A stretch of DNA of 64,000 nt, from NCBI RefSeq assembly GCF_001984175.1, contig NZ_MTQP01000069.1:310001-374000 (forward strand), written 5' to 3'. The first letter of the stretch is position 1. The number at the start of each line of letters is the position of its first letter. Both the position numbers and the translations under genes were made by a program. Source of the DNA: Saccharothrix sp. ALI-22-I (GTDB taxonomy: Bacteria > Actinomycetota > Actinomycetes > Mycobacteriales > Pseudonocardiaceae). This document shows, piece by piece, positions 1 to 9,529 of the stretch. Below the pieces are notes generated by a model that did not search any database, was not told where the DNA came from, and saw only the letters and a list, made by a program, of their open reading frames with translations.

Positions 1-104
1 CCGGGGGCGTCATCGCTGTCCAAACCTCTTTTGGGCGCGGCAGGGCGCCGCAGGAGCACGGGTGGGGTGGGGGATGGGTGCCGCGCCGGGCGGCGGTCCT
101 GCGG

Positions 105-1433
105 TCAGGCCACTTCTCGCGCGCGCTGCCGGCGGCTCGCGATCCGACCGCCGACCTGGATGCGATCGATCACGCCGCTGCGCGGGTCACGGAGGAAGCG
201 TCCGGGGTGACCGGTCTCGCCGCTGGCCGGGTCCGTCACGGAGAAGACGAGCCCGTCGTGGGAGGTGAGCCGCGCCGCCGTGTCCCCGTCGACGACGAGG
301 CGCAGCTCGCCGTCCTGGACGACCACCGAGTAGGCGGTGCCGCCGTTGACGTAGTCGCCGGCGCAGCCGGGCGGGATGGGCACCCGGCGGCCCAGGTCGA
401 CCGAGGTGGCGTGCTCGCCGACGTCGAGACCGGCCGTCCGCAGATCGGGGAGGAGCTGCCGCCACAGGGCAGCACCGGTGGCGGAGTTGGCCGTGAGCGC
501 CACCACGGTGCCCGATTCGGGGTCGAGGCGCAGGTGGCAGGAGGTGCCGTCGGCCGTACCGTCGTGGCCGAACCACTCGGTGTCGCCGCTGCGGAACAGC
601 GCCAAGCCCAACCCCCAGCCGTCGGCCAGCCCGAACGGCTCGGCTCCGGGAACGGGGCGGCGCATCTCGACGAGGTCGGCCGGGGCCACCAGGCCGTGGT
701 CGGTCCCGCCGTGCTCGGAGCGCAGGTGCATCCGGGACAGCTCGACCAGGTCGGCCGCGCTCGCGGCGAGCCCACCCGCCGGCGCCTCGATCGGCGACAA
801 CTCCTGCTCCACGGGGCGGACCCGGCGCAGGACGCGGTTCACGGTGTGGCCGTGCGCGATGGACGACGCCGCGGCACCGGCGCCCACGATGAAGGCCGGG
901 GCGATGCCCAGCGGCTTCAGCAGGATCGTCCGGACCGCCTCCGACCACGTCATCCCGGTCGCCACCTCGACCAGGCGGCCCGCCAGGGCGTAGCCGGCGT
1001 TGGAGTACGAGAAGCCCTCCCCCGGCGCGTGCAGAAGTTCCAGGAGGGACGCCGCCAGAGGCGGTCGGGCGTCGGCGGACGGCGCGACGACCTCCGAGCA
1101 CAGCCCCCCGGTGTGGCTGAGCAGGTGGCGGGTGGTCAGCACCTCGGCGAGCCCGCCACCGGTCTGTCGCACCTCCGGCAGGTACTCCGCGACGGGTTCG
1201 TCGAGGTCGACGTCGCCGTCGGACACCAGCACCATCAGCAGGGTCGCCGTGAAGGCCTTCGTGATGGAGCCGATCGGCACCTTGGTGTCGCGCCCCATTG
1301 CACGCCCGGAGGCGTGTCGTTCCTCACCGAACACGAACTCCCACACCCTGCCGTCGCGCAGCACGGCCAACTGCGCGCCTGGGACGTCGTGCACGCGCAC
1401 CGCTCTCTGAAAAGCTCGTCCTAAGTCTTCCAC
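105..1433 (-). CDS. Serine hydrolase, beta-lactamase/PBP-like (class C fold)
   Basis: A 442-residue serine hydrolase of the beta-lactamase/D-Ala-D-Ala-peptidase superfamily. The SxxK motif (SITK, residues 56-59), a YSN triad near residue 139 and an HDG box near residue 285 are all in the right order. No signal peptide is visible, so it may be cytoplasmic or an esterase. The start is GTG with a purine-rich stretch before it. Codon 4 is TTA (positions 1424-1422), rare in high-GC actinomycetes and often a mark of bldA dependence. Substrate cannot be assigned; peptidase, esterase or beta-lactamase are all possible. Confidence 0.85.
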   Translation of the reverse strand: MEDLGRAFQRAVRVHDVPGAQLAVLRDGRVWEFVFGEERHASGRAMGRDTKVPIGSITKAFTATLLMVLVSDGDVDLDEPVAEYLPEVRQTGGGLAEVLTTRHLLSHTGGLCSEVVAPSADARPPLAASLLELLHAPGEGFSYSNAGYALAGRLVEVATGMTWSEAVRTILLKPLGIAPAFIVGAGAAASSIAHGHTVNRVLRRVRPVEQELSPIEAPAGGLAASAADLVELSRMHLRSEHGGTDHGLVAPADLVEMRRPVPGAEPFGLADGWGLGLALFRSGDTEWFGHDGTADGTSCHLRLDPESGTVVALTANSATGAALWRQLLPDLRTAGLDVGEHATSVDLGRRVPIPPGCAGDYVNGGTAYSVVVQDGELRLVVDGDTAARLTSHDGLVFSVTDPASGETGHPGRFLRDPRSGVIDRIQVGGRIASRRQRAREVA

Positions 1434-2028
1434 AGCTCTCTTTCCTCACTGGCGAGCCCTACCGCTTGCCGGCTGAACATTCCGCCTGCAGCACGGTGCC
1501 CGATATCCGCGCAGGTCCGCACCCGGTGGAACTCAAGGGATGGTCACACCTGCGGACTGGGGGCCCGACCTCGGCGAATCAGGAGTACCGGGGGCCATAT
1601 ACCCACTTCGGCAGGTCTTATGCGCACATCCCGAAATCCCACCCCGAACCGATCGAGTCCACGCGACAGCGAAATTACCACCCTATGCTTGCGACCGCTC
1701 GCCCGACTTGGCGACCGCCAAACGGACTATTCACAATCGAGCGGGATTCACATTTGAACGATGAACAACGGAATTTCACCGTAGGTACACGAAGATGCAA
1801 CAGAATCACCCGAACGCCACGTTTGAGCGGAGATCCACGCAGCTATGCGCTAACGTGAAACGCATCGTACGACCGATGACGAATTCGAAAGACGATGCCT
1901 CCTCATAAACACATTCCACATAGCGGACACCGGCCGCTCCGCGGGGACCTTCCGGCCGCACCGACACCGCCCGCGGAACGATCTGCGTTCGACCTACCGC
2001 AGGAACGTGTCGCATCGAGGGACGGAGC
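1434..2028. other. Gene-free, relatively AT-rich intergenic region
   Basis: About 595 bases between divergently read genes. It is clearly lower in GC than its surroundings, especially 1600-1900. Overlapping open frames here have no recognisable domain or convincing RBS. It must hold the promoters of the hydrolase (leftward) and the stress protein (rightward), but I see no consensus I would name. Confidence 0.5.
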
Positions 2029-2817
2029 ATGACCACGACACCAGCCTGGACCACTGCCCGCGTCGTCCTGGCCTCGACAGAGATCGACGCCGCGCTGTGG
2101 GCGGCCGACTACGCGGACCGGTGCGGCCACGGTCTCACCGTGGCGCACACCCCCGACCGAGTCACACAGGCCCACGACGTGACAGTGCGCCTGCGTGCCG
2201 GCTCACCGCGCTTGGACGTGTCCACCCGGAGCATCCCCGAGCCGATCGCGTACGGCTTGGCGGCCGAATCCCACACCGCGGACCTCATCGTCCTGGATGC
2301 GGAGCAGACGGTGCTGGCCCGCACCGTGACCGCACGGGCCCGGTGCCCGCTCGTCGCCATCCCGCCCGCCACGAACCAGGACGACGACCTCCCCGTGGTG
2401 GTCGGCACCGACGGCGGTCACCTGGCCGAAGCGGTCGTGCTGGCCGGGCTCGCCCTGGCGACGGCACTGGGCACCGGAGTTCGCGTGGTGTGCTGCACCC
2501 TGGGCACACCGATCACCGGACCGAGGTCCACCTCGGTCGCGCAAGCCACCTTCACCGTGACCAACAGTTGCGCCGAGCAGTACCCGGATGTGCCCGTGGA
2601 GGTGCGAATTGCCCGATCCCACCCGGTCACCGGCCTGATCCGCCACGCCAGACTGGCGTCCGTGCTCGTCGTCGGCTCGGACCCGACCGGCGACGACTCC
2701 ACCAGCCACCACCTGCTCCACCGCAGTTCCACCCCGGTGGCCCTGGTAGGCCCACTCGTACCCGCCCACCGCAAGCCCGAACCCCTCAGCTGCAGCCCTG
2801 CGGCGGAGCCGAGCTGA
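2029..2817 (+). CDS. Universal stress protein family, tandem UspA domains
   Basis: A 262-residue protein with two UspA-like halves. The second half (from about residue 123) opens with VVVGTDGG and ends with a typical USP tail (LLHRSSTPVALVGP), where the G-x2-G-x9-G(S/T) nucleotide loop is only partly kept. Such proteins act in the cytoplasm in stress or dormancy responses. The start ATG follows a GGGACGG-type RBS. The next feature is transposon debris, so it is probably monocistronic. Divergence in the first domain makes nucleotide binding uncertain. Confidence 0.7.
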   Translation: MTTTPAWTTARVVLASTEIDAALWAADYADRCGHGLTVAHTPDRVTQAHDVTVRLRAGSPRLDVSTRSIPEPIAYGLAAESHTADLIVLDAEQTVLARTVTARARCPLVAIPPATNQDDDLPVVVGTDGGHLAEAVVLAGLALATALGTGVRVVCCTLGTPITGPRSTSVAQATFTVTNSCAEQYPDVPVEVRIARSHPVTGLIRHARLASVLVVGSDPTGDDSTSHHLLHRSSTPVALVGPLVPAHRKPEPLSCSPAAEPS

Positions 2818-2827
2818 GGACGGTCCC

Positions 2828-3492
2828 CTGCACGTCACGACGACCATCCGCCGCATGCTCAAGCGCCTGCGGACACCGCCCGCACCCATACGTGACACCG
2901 ATATCTCCTGGCGGCGGCTCCTGCGTGCTCAGGCCGCTGGCATGGTGGCCTGCGACTTCTTCCACTTCGACTGCGCATTCACCCTCAAGCGCGTCCACGT
3001 GTTCTTCGTGATGGAGGTCGCCACCCGCTACGTCCACATCCTTGGCACCACCACCAACCCCGACGGCCTCTGGACCGCCCAACAAGCCCGCAGCCTTCTC
3101 ATGGACCTCGACGACCGAGCTGACGACTTCCGTTTCCTGGTTCGTGACCGGGCTGGACAGTTCGCCACCTCGTTCGACGCGGCCTTCTCCGACGCGGACG
3201 TCAAGGTCGTGAAGATCCCACCACGCTGCCACGGGTCAACTGCCACGCCGAACGATTCGTCGGCACCATCAGACACAAAGCCACCGACCGACTACTCATC
3301 CTCAACGAACACCACCTGCGATCAGCGCTGGACCGCTATGTGTCCCACTACAACCACCGCCGACCCCACCGAGCCCACCAGCTCCTGCCACCACGATCGG
3401 CTCATCCGATCCCGCTGCCGAGCCACACGTCGGTACGCCGTCGACCGATCCTCGGCGGCCTGATCAACGAATACGAACCCGCCGCAGCCTAA
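2828..3492 (+). pseudogene. Integrase/transposase (rve core), frameshifted and 5'-truncated
   Basis: Encodes the DDE-type integrase core of an actinobacterial IS481/IS3-like element. The DFF segment near 2956, the ATRYVHILG strand and the RDRAGQF segment are visible. At about 3227 a single base appears to be lost in the PPR-S-PR segment. Downstream the reading continues in another frame with NCHAERFVGTIR, the YNHRRPHR motif and a C-terminal GGLINEYEPAA ending at the TAA at 3490-3492. The N-terminal helix-turn-helix portion is missing here; a similar piece sits at 4094-4207. It cannot be functional as read. Confidence 0.85.
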
Positions 3493-3510
3493 CGCGCAGG
3501 TCAGAGCATC

Positions 3511-4098
3511 AATGCTGACTTCTGGCACCTCACAGGCTATCGGCAGCTGCTGGACTGGGCCGCCGGCTTCGGCGCCAAGCAGCTCGTGTTCGGCATCGAG
3601 GGCACCGGCTCCTACGGCGCCGGGCTGACCTCCGCCGTGCGCCGCCGCGGCCTGGGCGCGGTCGAGGTGCTGCGCACCGACCGACGCGACCGCAGACTGC
3701 GCGGCAAGAGCGACACCATCGACGCCGAGAACGCCGCCCGCGCCGTGCTCAACAACACCGCCACCTCGGTGCCCAAGACCAACGACGGCACGGTGGGGAT
3801 GATCCGCCAGATCAAGGTCGCCAAGGACGTCGCGGTCAAGGCCCGTACCTCCGCCATGGTCACCCTCAAAGCCGTGATCGTCACCGCCGACCCCGAGCTG
3901 CGCGAGCAACTGCAACCACTGTCGAAGATGGCGCTGATCCACCGCTGCGCCGGCTTGCGCCCCGGCAAGGTCGACACCGTCACCGCCGCGACCAAACACA
4001 CCCTGCGCGCCATCGCCCGCCGGTGGCAGCATCTCGACGCCGAAATCAAGGCGCACGAGACACTCACTCTCGCCGTGGCTACCGCCCAGGCGACTTGA
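3511..4098 (+). pseudogene. IS110-family transposase fragment (N-terminal DEDD domain)
   Basis: The frame reads GYRQLLDWA, then GIEGTGSYGAGL, LRTDRRDRRLRGKSDTIDAE and the following helical linker of IS110 transposases. The first metal-binding segment upstream is absent. The C-terminal transposase_20 half is also missing, replaced after about 4090 by unrelated coding debris and a TGA. It is therefore a double-ended fragment. It lies directly between two integrase fragments, which suggests nested insertions followed by deletion. Confidence 0.85.
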
Positions 4099-4420
4099 CA
4101 ACGCCGCGCTGCTGCACCGGCTCCCGGTGGAGGCGCTTCGTCGGTTCAGAATGTCGGTGCGTCCCGAGACGGTGCTGCGTTGGCACCGGGGTTTCCTCAC
4201 GCGACGCCCGGGTGTCACCTACGATCACAAGCTGATCACCGTCGAGCACGTTCTGCCCCAGACGCCGGGGCAGGACTCCCAGTGGCTGGGCCTGTTCGAC
4301 GACGACCAGCGTGCCCGCTGGACCCACCGCATCGCCAACCTGGTGCTGCTGAACCACGAGAAGAACTCAGAGGCCCAGAACTACGACTTCGAGACCAAGA
4401 AGCAGAAGTACTTCACTTGA
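4094..4420 (+). pseudogene. Chimeric remnant: integrase N-terminus joined to GmrSD/DUF1524 HNH end
   Basis: One frame reads across two unrelated pieces. From 4094 to about 4207 it matches the N-terminal HTH region of integrases (ALLHRLP, VRPETVLRWHRGFLTRR). From about 4213 to the stop it matches the C-terminus of DUF262/DUF1524 (GmrSD-type) modification-dependent nucleases: VEHVLPQ, a W...F spacing, then R.ANLVLLNHEKN. The HNH-like His and Asn residues are present, but the DUF262 NTPase part is absent. This looks like the scar of a lost type IV restriction gene, not a working protein. Confidence 0.7.
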
Positions 4421-4477
4421 CGCCACAATCAGGTGCGGCGGACGGCCAACCACCCAGCATCCGACGAGACGTGCCGA

Positions 4478-4520
4478 CAGCGTGGCGCCGGGGCTCCGAA
4501 ATCACCCCGGCGCCACGCTG
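4478..4520 (-). terminator. Strong hairpin terminator after the SulP gene
   Basis: Perfect 16-bp inverted repeat (arms 4478-4493 and 4505-4520, 11-nt loop) lying 14 nt past the SulP stop codon. There is no T-run, as is common for actinobacterial terminators. It would also stop any transcript from the debris on the plus strand. Confidence 0.75.
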
Positions 4521-4534
4521 CGGCGGTGAACCGG

Positions 4535-6040
4535 TCAGCTCGCTTGGATGGGCAGCATCACGTGCACCCGGCCCGTTTCGCGTCGCCGCTCGCTCGCCCA
4601 TTGCTCGACCGCCTGGAGGCAGGCCTGGTCGAGGTGCCTCAGGCCTGTCAGATCGAGTTCGGTCCGCGGCGCGGAAGGCACCGACCGCAGCAGTTGCAGC
4701 AGCCGGGGCAGGCGGAGGAAGGTGGCGGTGCCGCGCAGCATGACGTGGACTCCCTCCGCGGTGGACGTGGTGCTCACCGACAAGTGCGACACGTCCCACG
4801 CGGTCTTCGTGATCGCCACGCCAAGCCCGACGAGCACGCCGACCAGCAGGTCCACGGCGGCAATGGTGCCCGCCGTGATCAGCACCACCGCGGCCTCCGG
4901 CCGGTTCGTCCTGGCCAGGGCGATCAGTCGCGGGATCTCCAACAGCTTCCAACCGGCGTGCATGAGCAGCGCCGCGAGCGCCGCCAGCGGCACCAGGGCG
5001 AGCAACCCGGGCAGGAGCACGGCGAACACCAGCAGCCACACCCCGTGCATCACGCGCGAGGCCCTGGTCCGTGCCCCGGCCTGAACGTTCGCCGCGCTGC
5101 GCACGATGACAGCCGTCATGGGCAGCGCGCCGAGAACGCCGGACACCGTGTTGCCGACGCCTTGAGCGACGAGCTCGGCGTTGTAGCGGGTGGGTGGGCC
5201 GTCGTGCATCCGGTCGACAGCCGCGGCACTGAACAGGCTTTCCGCAGACGCCACCAGGGCGAAGGTCAACACCGAACCGAGCACCGCGGGATCGGTGAGC
5301 AGGCCCCAGTCGTGACCGCCGAGTCCACCGAGGACGGAGGTGAGGCCACCGACCTCGACGGTCGCCACCGGCAGACCCACCAGTGCGGTCACCGCCGACG
5401 CCAGCACCACTGCGATCAGGGCGCCGGGAACCAGGCGAACCTTTGCCGGCATCCGCTGCCAGCCCAGGATGGTGGCGATCGTCAGCAGCCCGACAAGCAT
5501 TGCCGCCGGCTGGGTGAGGGCGTCTGTCACCAGGTTGGCCAGGCCCAGCACCTTGTCCGCGGTGGTCTCCGGTTGCGTCGCCCCGGTCATCGGGTAGATC
5601 TGGCTGAGCAACAGCACCAGGCCGATACCGGCCAGCATCCCCTGCACGACCGAAGGCGAGATGGCGCGGAACCACTCACCCAGCCGGAGCAGGCCCAGCA
5701 CGATCTGCAGGAGGCCCGCGCCGAGCACGATCACCCCGAGCGCCGGCAGGCCGTGCCGGGAGACGGCGTCGGCCACCAGCACCGTCAGCCCGGCCGCGGG
5801 GCCGCTCACCTGCAGGCTGCTGCCGGGCAACAGGCCGACGACGATGCCGCCGACGATGCCGGTGACGATGCCCAGCTCGGCCGGTACGCCGGAGGCCACT
5901 GCGATGCCGACGCACAGCGGCACCGCGACCAGGAACACGACCAGCGAAGCACCGAAGTCGGCGGCGATGTCCTGCTTGCGCCATCGCGGTTGGCGATTGC
6001 GGGCGGGCTGCTCTTCCGCCCGCTCGGTCATGGTCATCAC
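4535..6040 (-). CDS. SulP/SLC26-family anion (probable bicarbonate) transporter
   Basis: A 501-residue inner-membrane protein with 10-12 hydrophobic helices. The N-terminal SulP region includes SGPAAGLTVLV near residue 80. A short C-terminal STAS-like segment (ELDLTGLRHLDQACLQAV, about residues 455-475) follows. It starts 21 nt after the carbonic anhydrase stop, so the two form one operon. That pairing favours bicarbonate over sulfate as substrate, which is an inference from context. Start could be GTG at 6040 or the ATG at 6037; both follow a GGGGG-type RBS. Confidence 0.88.
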   Translation of the reverse strand: MMTMTERAEEQPARNRQPRWRKQDIAADFGASLVVFLVAVPLCVGIAVASGVPAELGIVTGIVGGIVVGLLPGSSLQVSGPAAGLTVLVADAVSRHGLPALGVIVLGAGLLQIVLGLLRLGEWFRAISPSVVQGMLAGIGLVLLLSQIYPMTGATQPETTADKVLGLANLVTDALTQPAAMLVGLLTIATILGWQRMPAKVRLVPGALIAVVLASAVTALVGLPVATVEVGGLTSVLGGLGGHDWGLLTDPAVLGSVLTFALVASAESLFSAAAVDRMHDGPPTRYNAELVAQGVGNTVSGVLGALPMTAVIVRSAANVQAGARTRASRVMHGVWLLVFAVLLPGLLALVPLAALAALLMHAGWKLLEIPRLIALARTNRPEAAVVLITAGTIAAVDLLVGVLVGLGVAITKTAWDVSHLSVSTTSTAEGVHVMLRGTATFLRLPRLLQLLRSVPSAPRTELDLTGLRHLDQACLQAVEQWASERRRETGRVHVMLPIQAS

Positions 6041-6061
6041 GTCGAACCCCCTGGAGATCCG

Positions 6062-6694
6062 TTACAGGCGCTGGAACGACAGGTCGGAACCGGTCGGATC
6101 GACATCGGGGCAGAAAAGGACCTCACCGGTGTCGATCTCGTACAGCCAGCCGTGGAGCCGCAGCTCACCGCGCTCCAGCCGCTTGCGGACGAACGGGTAG
6201 TCGGCCAGGGTGCGCAACTGGTTGAGCACGTGCTGCTGCGCCTCCGCCTTCCGCGCCGGATCGCCTTCGCGTGGCGCTGGAACGGGAGTGGCTTCGGCCA
6301 GCCAATTGCGCAGTGCCGGAAGCTCGTCCAGACCGTCTCGCGAGCACAGGGCGCCGACGGCCCCGCAGTGCGAGTGCCCGCAGACCACGATGTCGGGGAC
6401 ACCGAGCACCTCGACCGCGTACTCGATGGTCGCGGTCTCCGCCACCGGGCGGATCGAGGTGTACGGGGGAACGATGTAACCGGCGGTGCGCAGCTCGAAG
6501 AGCTGGCCGGGTTCTGCACCGGTGATCCGCGCGGGAACAATTCGCGAATCAGAGCAGGTGATGAACAGGGCAAGGGGCTGCTGACCCTCGGCGAGCGCTC
6601 GCCGCTGGGCCTCGGAAATTCGGTCCCGGTGGGCACGGGCGTGCGCCACGAGGTGCTGGAATGCCATATTCGCCTCGTTGGTGTCGTCCGTCAT
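6062..6694 (-). CDS. Beta-class carbonic anhydrase
   Basis: A 210-residue beta-carbonic anhydrase that interconverts CO2 and bicarbonate. The zinc ligands are C47 (CSDSR box, with D49 and R51), H107 and C110 (CGHSHCGAVGA). Length and motif spacing match the family. No signal peptide is seen, so it is cytoplasmic. It is the first gene of an operon with the SulP transporter, a common actinobacterial pairing for inorganic carbon handling. Confidence 0.95.
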   Translation of the reverse strand: MTDDTNEANMAFQHLVAHARAHRDRISEAQRRALAEGQQPLALFITCSDSRIVPARITGAEPGQLFELRTAGYIVPPYTSIRPVAETATIEYAVEVLGVPDIVVCGHSHCGAVGALCSRDGLDELPALRNWLAEATPVPAPREGDPARKAEAQQHVLNQLRTLADYPFVRKRLERGELRLHGWLYEIDTGEVLFCPDVDPTGSDLSFQRL

Positions 6695-6784
6695 TCATTA
6701 TTCAATTGTTCGTTGTTTGGTCGCGTTGCCGGAAAAGCGATCGGCCGGATACCGGGCGGAGCGGTATCCCGCGCGCGGAACGAT

Positions 6785-7228
6785 TCAGTGCAGCAATGTC
6801 TGCAATGCGACAGGCGAGCGGTGCGCCCGCAGCCACTCGGCCACCCGGCGCGCCGAGGCCAAGGTTCTCTTGGCCCTCCAGCAGGCGAGCGCGAGGCCGA
6901 ACGCCAGCACCACCACGACCGGAATCCGCACGGCGCCGCCGACGAGAGCCCCGACGCGCCGGGAGACGCGCGTCAGGTCGACCGGGATTCGGGAGAACCG
7001 ACCGGCGACGGACAGGTCAGCGGATTCCTGGTCATGGGCCTCGGCGGCCACCACCGCCGGAACGACCGCGAAGGCAGAGGGCACCGCCGGTTCTTCTCGG
7101 TGCAGCACGCCGAGCAGCGCGAACAGCAGCCCCACGGCCGGCAACAGCGCCAGCAGACGCGAGTTGCGCACCAGATCCCCCGACAGACGGTCATCGTGAT
7201 GATCGTTACAGTCACTTACTGTAGTCAT
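6785..7228 (-). CDS. Small membrane protein, unknown
   Basis: From ATG at 7228 this gives 147 residues with a hydrophobic segment near residues 20-45 and another near 105-125. A charged middle lies between them and an Arg-rich tail follows. I recognise no family. A longer frame begins at 7273 without better support. It lies upstream of the carbonic anhydrase operon on the same strand with a 90-nt gap and could be co-transcribed. A short inverted repeat (TACAGT/ACTGTA, 7207-7223) overlaps the first codons. Confidence 0.5.
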   Translation of the reverse strand: MTTVSDCNDHHDDRLSGDLVRNSRLLALLPAVGLLFALLGVLHREEPAVPSAFAVVPAVVAAEAHDQESADLSVAGRFSRIPVDLTRVSRRVGALVGGAVRIPVVVVLAFGLALACWRAKRTLASARRVAEWLRAHRSPVALQTLLH

Positions 7229-7492
7229 TCGTTGACAAAGTCGCCGCTTGCTGTGATGTAGATCACCTTGCAATGGATCGTCGCGCGGGTAATCCGCGCG
7301 CCTCCGGAGATCAGCGAACGGCGGGGCCGCTCACATGCACGACGTCATTGCCGGCGGTCCACGTGAAGACGTCGGGGTGGCGGTGCGGGAGAAGTTGTCG
7401 ATTCCCGACCTTCGCGGGCGTATCAGCACACTGCGGGACCACACTGCGGCGGACGTGCTTGATGTCAATCCCCTCGAATCGTGGAGACGGTG

Positions 7493-7834
7493 TTATGCCA
7501 CTTCGGTCCTGGCCTGGACCGTTGACGCCGTCCGTGCTCGTGCCATCTGGTGCTCGAACGGGATCGGAGCCGGCCAGCCGTTGGCGCTGTGTCGTCGGGT
7601 GGTGTTGTAGAAGTCGGCGATCCAGGTCGAGATCTTGATGCGGGCCTCGGCGCGGGTCCTGAAGTGGTGCCGGTGCACGAACTCGACCTTGAGCGTGCTG
7701 TTGAACGCCTCGGCGGCGGCGTTGTCCAGGGCGCATCCGACCCGGCCCATCGACTGGACCACGCCCGGCACCCGGCAGACCGCCGCGGTCGCGGCGGCGG
7801 TGTATTCGGCGGATTCAATCGGTGGACGCAACAC
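7493..7834 (-). pseudogene. IS3-family transposase OrfB, C-terminal fragment
   Basis: The frame contains QSMGRVGCALDNAAAEAFNS, KVEFVHRHHF and the YNTTRRHS motif of IS3 OrfB, covering the last Glu of the DDE triad. Everything upstream of the SAEYT segment (DDE residues 1 and 2) is missing, and no OrfA is nearby. The conserved P-x-EFEH ending is degraded to PIPFEHQ. It is a dead fragment. Confidence 0.85.
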
Positions 7835-8122
7835 CGGTGCCTTGGATTGATCGTAGGTGATCGTCGAGGGCTTCGGCGCAGGGTTGTCGCGGAGCCGGTG
7901 ATCGCCCGCTCGTGTCCGGTGATCTGCCGATACCGTGCCCGGTCATGACCTCTCCGGCAGCGTCACCGGCGCGGATCGCGTTGGAGTCGGTCGTCGAGAC
8001 GGCCGCACGGGTGCGCGCTACCGATCCCGGCGACACTGCCTCGGATGCCGTCACGCCAGGACGGCGAAGCCGGCCCTCGGTCGGAAACGGCGGTCGAGGG
8101 AAGAACAGGACCCGACCGCGCG

Positions 8123-8397
8123 ATGGTGCCTGACGAGCGGGTGGTGCTCATCGACCTGGAGAACATGGTCGGCACCAACCCCGGACCCCCGGTGCCGCGG
8201 TCCCGGGTGACCGCCCTGCCGGACGCGGCCGGGCCCGCCCCCACACCGTGGTCGCCTACGCCGCGCCCGACGCCGACAGCGACACGGCCGCTTCCGTCCT
8301 GGCCGCACTCGGCGTGGCGCCGCCGCGGGTGGAACCCGGCCCCGACGCCGCCGAGAACGCTCTGATCAAACTTCACCATGGCGACGCCAGCGGTTGA
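8123..8397 (+). pseudogene. NYN/PIN-like nuclease-domain gene, frameshifted and truncated
   Basis: Starts MVPDERVVLIDLENMVGTNP, the first strand and acidic site of NYN (PIN-like) domains. Near 8240 the frame breaks. Reading continues one frame over as HTVVAYAAPDADSD, ALGVAPPRVEPGPDAAENAL and stops at the TGA at 8395-8397. The rest of the domain, with later acidic residues, is missing. One lost base in a C-run explains the shift. Family assignment is from motif recall and is moderate. Confidence 0.6.
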
Positions 8398-8707
8398 CCC
8401 ACTTCGAAGCACAGGCTCGTGAGATTCTGAGCGGCTCTGCCACGCCAACGCCAGGCAGATCGCGCTGCGGGGAGCGACGATCCTGGTGAACTGCCGGTAC
8501 GAGGGCGCCACCCACGACTCCACGCCGATGTGGCTGCTGAGCTACCCCTACTGACGGCCGGGGCGGCTCACCTGCTGATGGGCCGCCCCTGTTTTCGCTG
8601 ATCAAGCTGTGGAAACGGAAGGATTCGAACCACGGTCGGTCGCCCGTCTCCCGTCATTCGAGGCCGCACCCACCCGTCCGACGCCGTTCGGTTCAAGCCG
8701 TGGGCCG
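8398..8707. other. Debris stretch with a terminator, no intact gene
   Basis: From about 8438 a plus-strand frame reads a gene tail (QIALRGATILVNCRYEG ... WLLSYPY) ending at TGA 8552-8554, with no start; probably the 3' remnant of a lost gene. A terminator follows. The segment 8605-8707 has a tRNA T-loop-like motif but no foldable tRNA. Confidence 0.4.
8560..8594 (+). terminator. Rho-independent-like terminator
   Basis: GGGGCGGC (8560-8567) pairs perfectly with GCCGCCCC (8582-8589) across a 14-nt loop, followed by TGTTTT. It sits just after the gene-tail remnant that ends at 8554. Confidence 0.7.
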
Positions 8708-9529
8708 CTAGTGGGTGGCTTGGAACTCCTCGAACAGCTCCGGGATGTAAGCGAACATCAGGTCCACGGTGCTGAACACGCCGTTGACCGGGTCGAGCTG
8801 CGCGTAGGCGAAGGCGATCTCACAGCCCTTGCGGGAGGGTGTCGATTCGCGCACGTCGGTGAACCAGTCCAGGAACGGCACCCGCCGCAGGACCAGCGCC
8901 GGGTTCAGCAGCGCGGCGTGGAGCAGCAGCAGGTCCAGCACTACGGGGCGGTTGCGCAGGGTCCACCGGTAGAACTCGGAGAACAGGAAGAACCGGCGCT
9001 CCACCGCCGTCGGCCGCACCCCGTGCTCCCGCTCGGCCACCGCGACACCGTGGTCGGTCGAGGCCTGCTCGGCTTCGCTCCACGCCCTGTCGTGGACGGC
9101 GCGGACGGTCAGTCCGCCGCCGTGCAGCCGGGTCAGGTAGTCGGCCCACCGCGCCGACCCCGGGTTGCCGAACCCGTCGGTCGAACGGCCCAGCGCGATC
9201 GCGATGCCGCGCTCGATCCCCTCCAGGATCGCCGCGTCGACGTGCGACACCCACGTGCCGGGCGCACCCAGGCCGTGATCGCGGAAGAACGAGATGACGC
9301 CCTCGATGTTGCGCCACCGGTCCGGCGCACCCAGCCCCGCGGCGGGACCGCTCTGCAGAAGACGCAGGAACTCCAACCGCTCCGCCATGCCCATACGATC
9401 GATCTCGGCCGCGGTGCAGTCCAACGACGCCGCGCACTCCCCCGGCGACCGCACCACCGCCCACGCCGGAACGGGCGCCACGAGCCCGGCCACCAGAGCA
9501 AGCACCACAACCCACCCGGATCGCTTCAC
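8708..9529 (-). CDS. Secreted protein of unknown function
   Basis: Read from GTG at 9529 it gives 273 residues with a clear signal peptide (KRS, hydrophobic core, cleavage after PAWA near residue 23). The mature part has two Cys residues close together (CAASLDC), many aromatic residues and no transmembrane segment. The frame stays open well upstream, but the signal peptide fixes the start. I recognise no family. Neighbours on both sides are debris or unknown, so context gives no clue. Confidence 0.7.
   Translation of the reverse strand: MKRSGWVVVLALVAGLVAPVPAWAVVRSPGECAASLDCTAAEIDRMGMAERLEFLRLLQSGPAAGLGAPDRWRNIEGVISFFRDHGLGAPGTWVSHVDAAILEGIERGIAIALGRSTDGFGNPGSARWADYLTRLHGGGLTVRAVHDRAWSEAEQASTDHGVAVAEREHGVRPTAVERRFFLFSEFYRWTLRNRPVVLDLLLLHAALLNPALVLRRVPFLDWFTDVRESTPSRKGCEIAFAYAQLDPVNGVFSTVDLMFAYIPELFEEFQATH

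Noticed and set aside
4433-7261. 942-residue open frame on the plus strand
   Set aside because: It is antisense to the SulP and carbonic anhydrase genes. Its Gln/Arg/His-rich, domain-free translation is typical of shadow frames in GC-rich DNA.
8605-8707. tRNA-like segment on the minus strand (GGTTCGAATCC followed by CCA)
   Set aside because: The T-stem has two mismatches, and no matching acceptor 5' strand or anticodon arm is found within 90 nt. At most it is a tRNA remnant or attachment-site scar.
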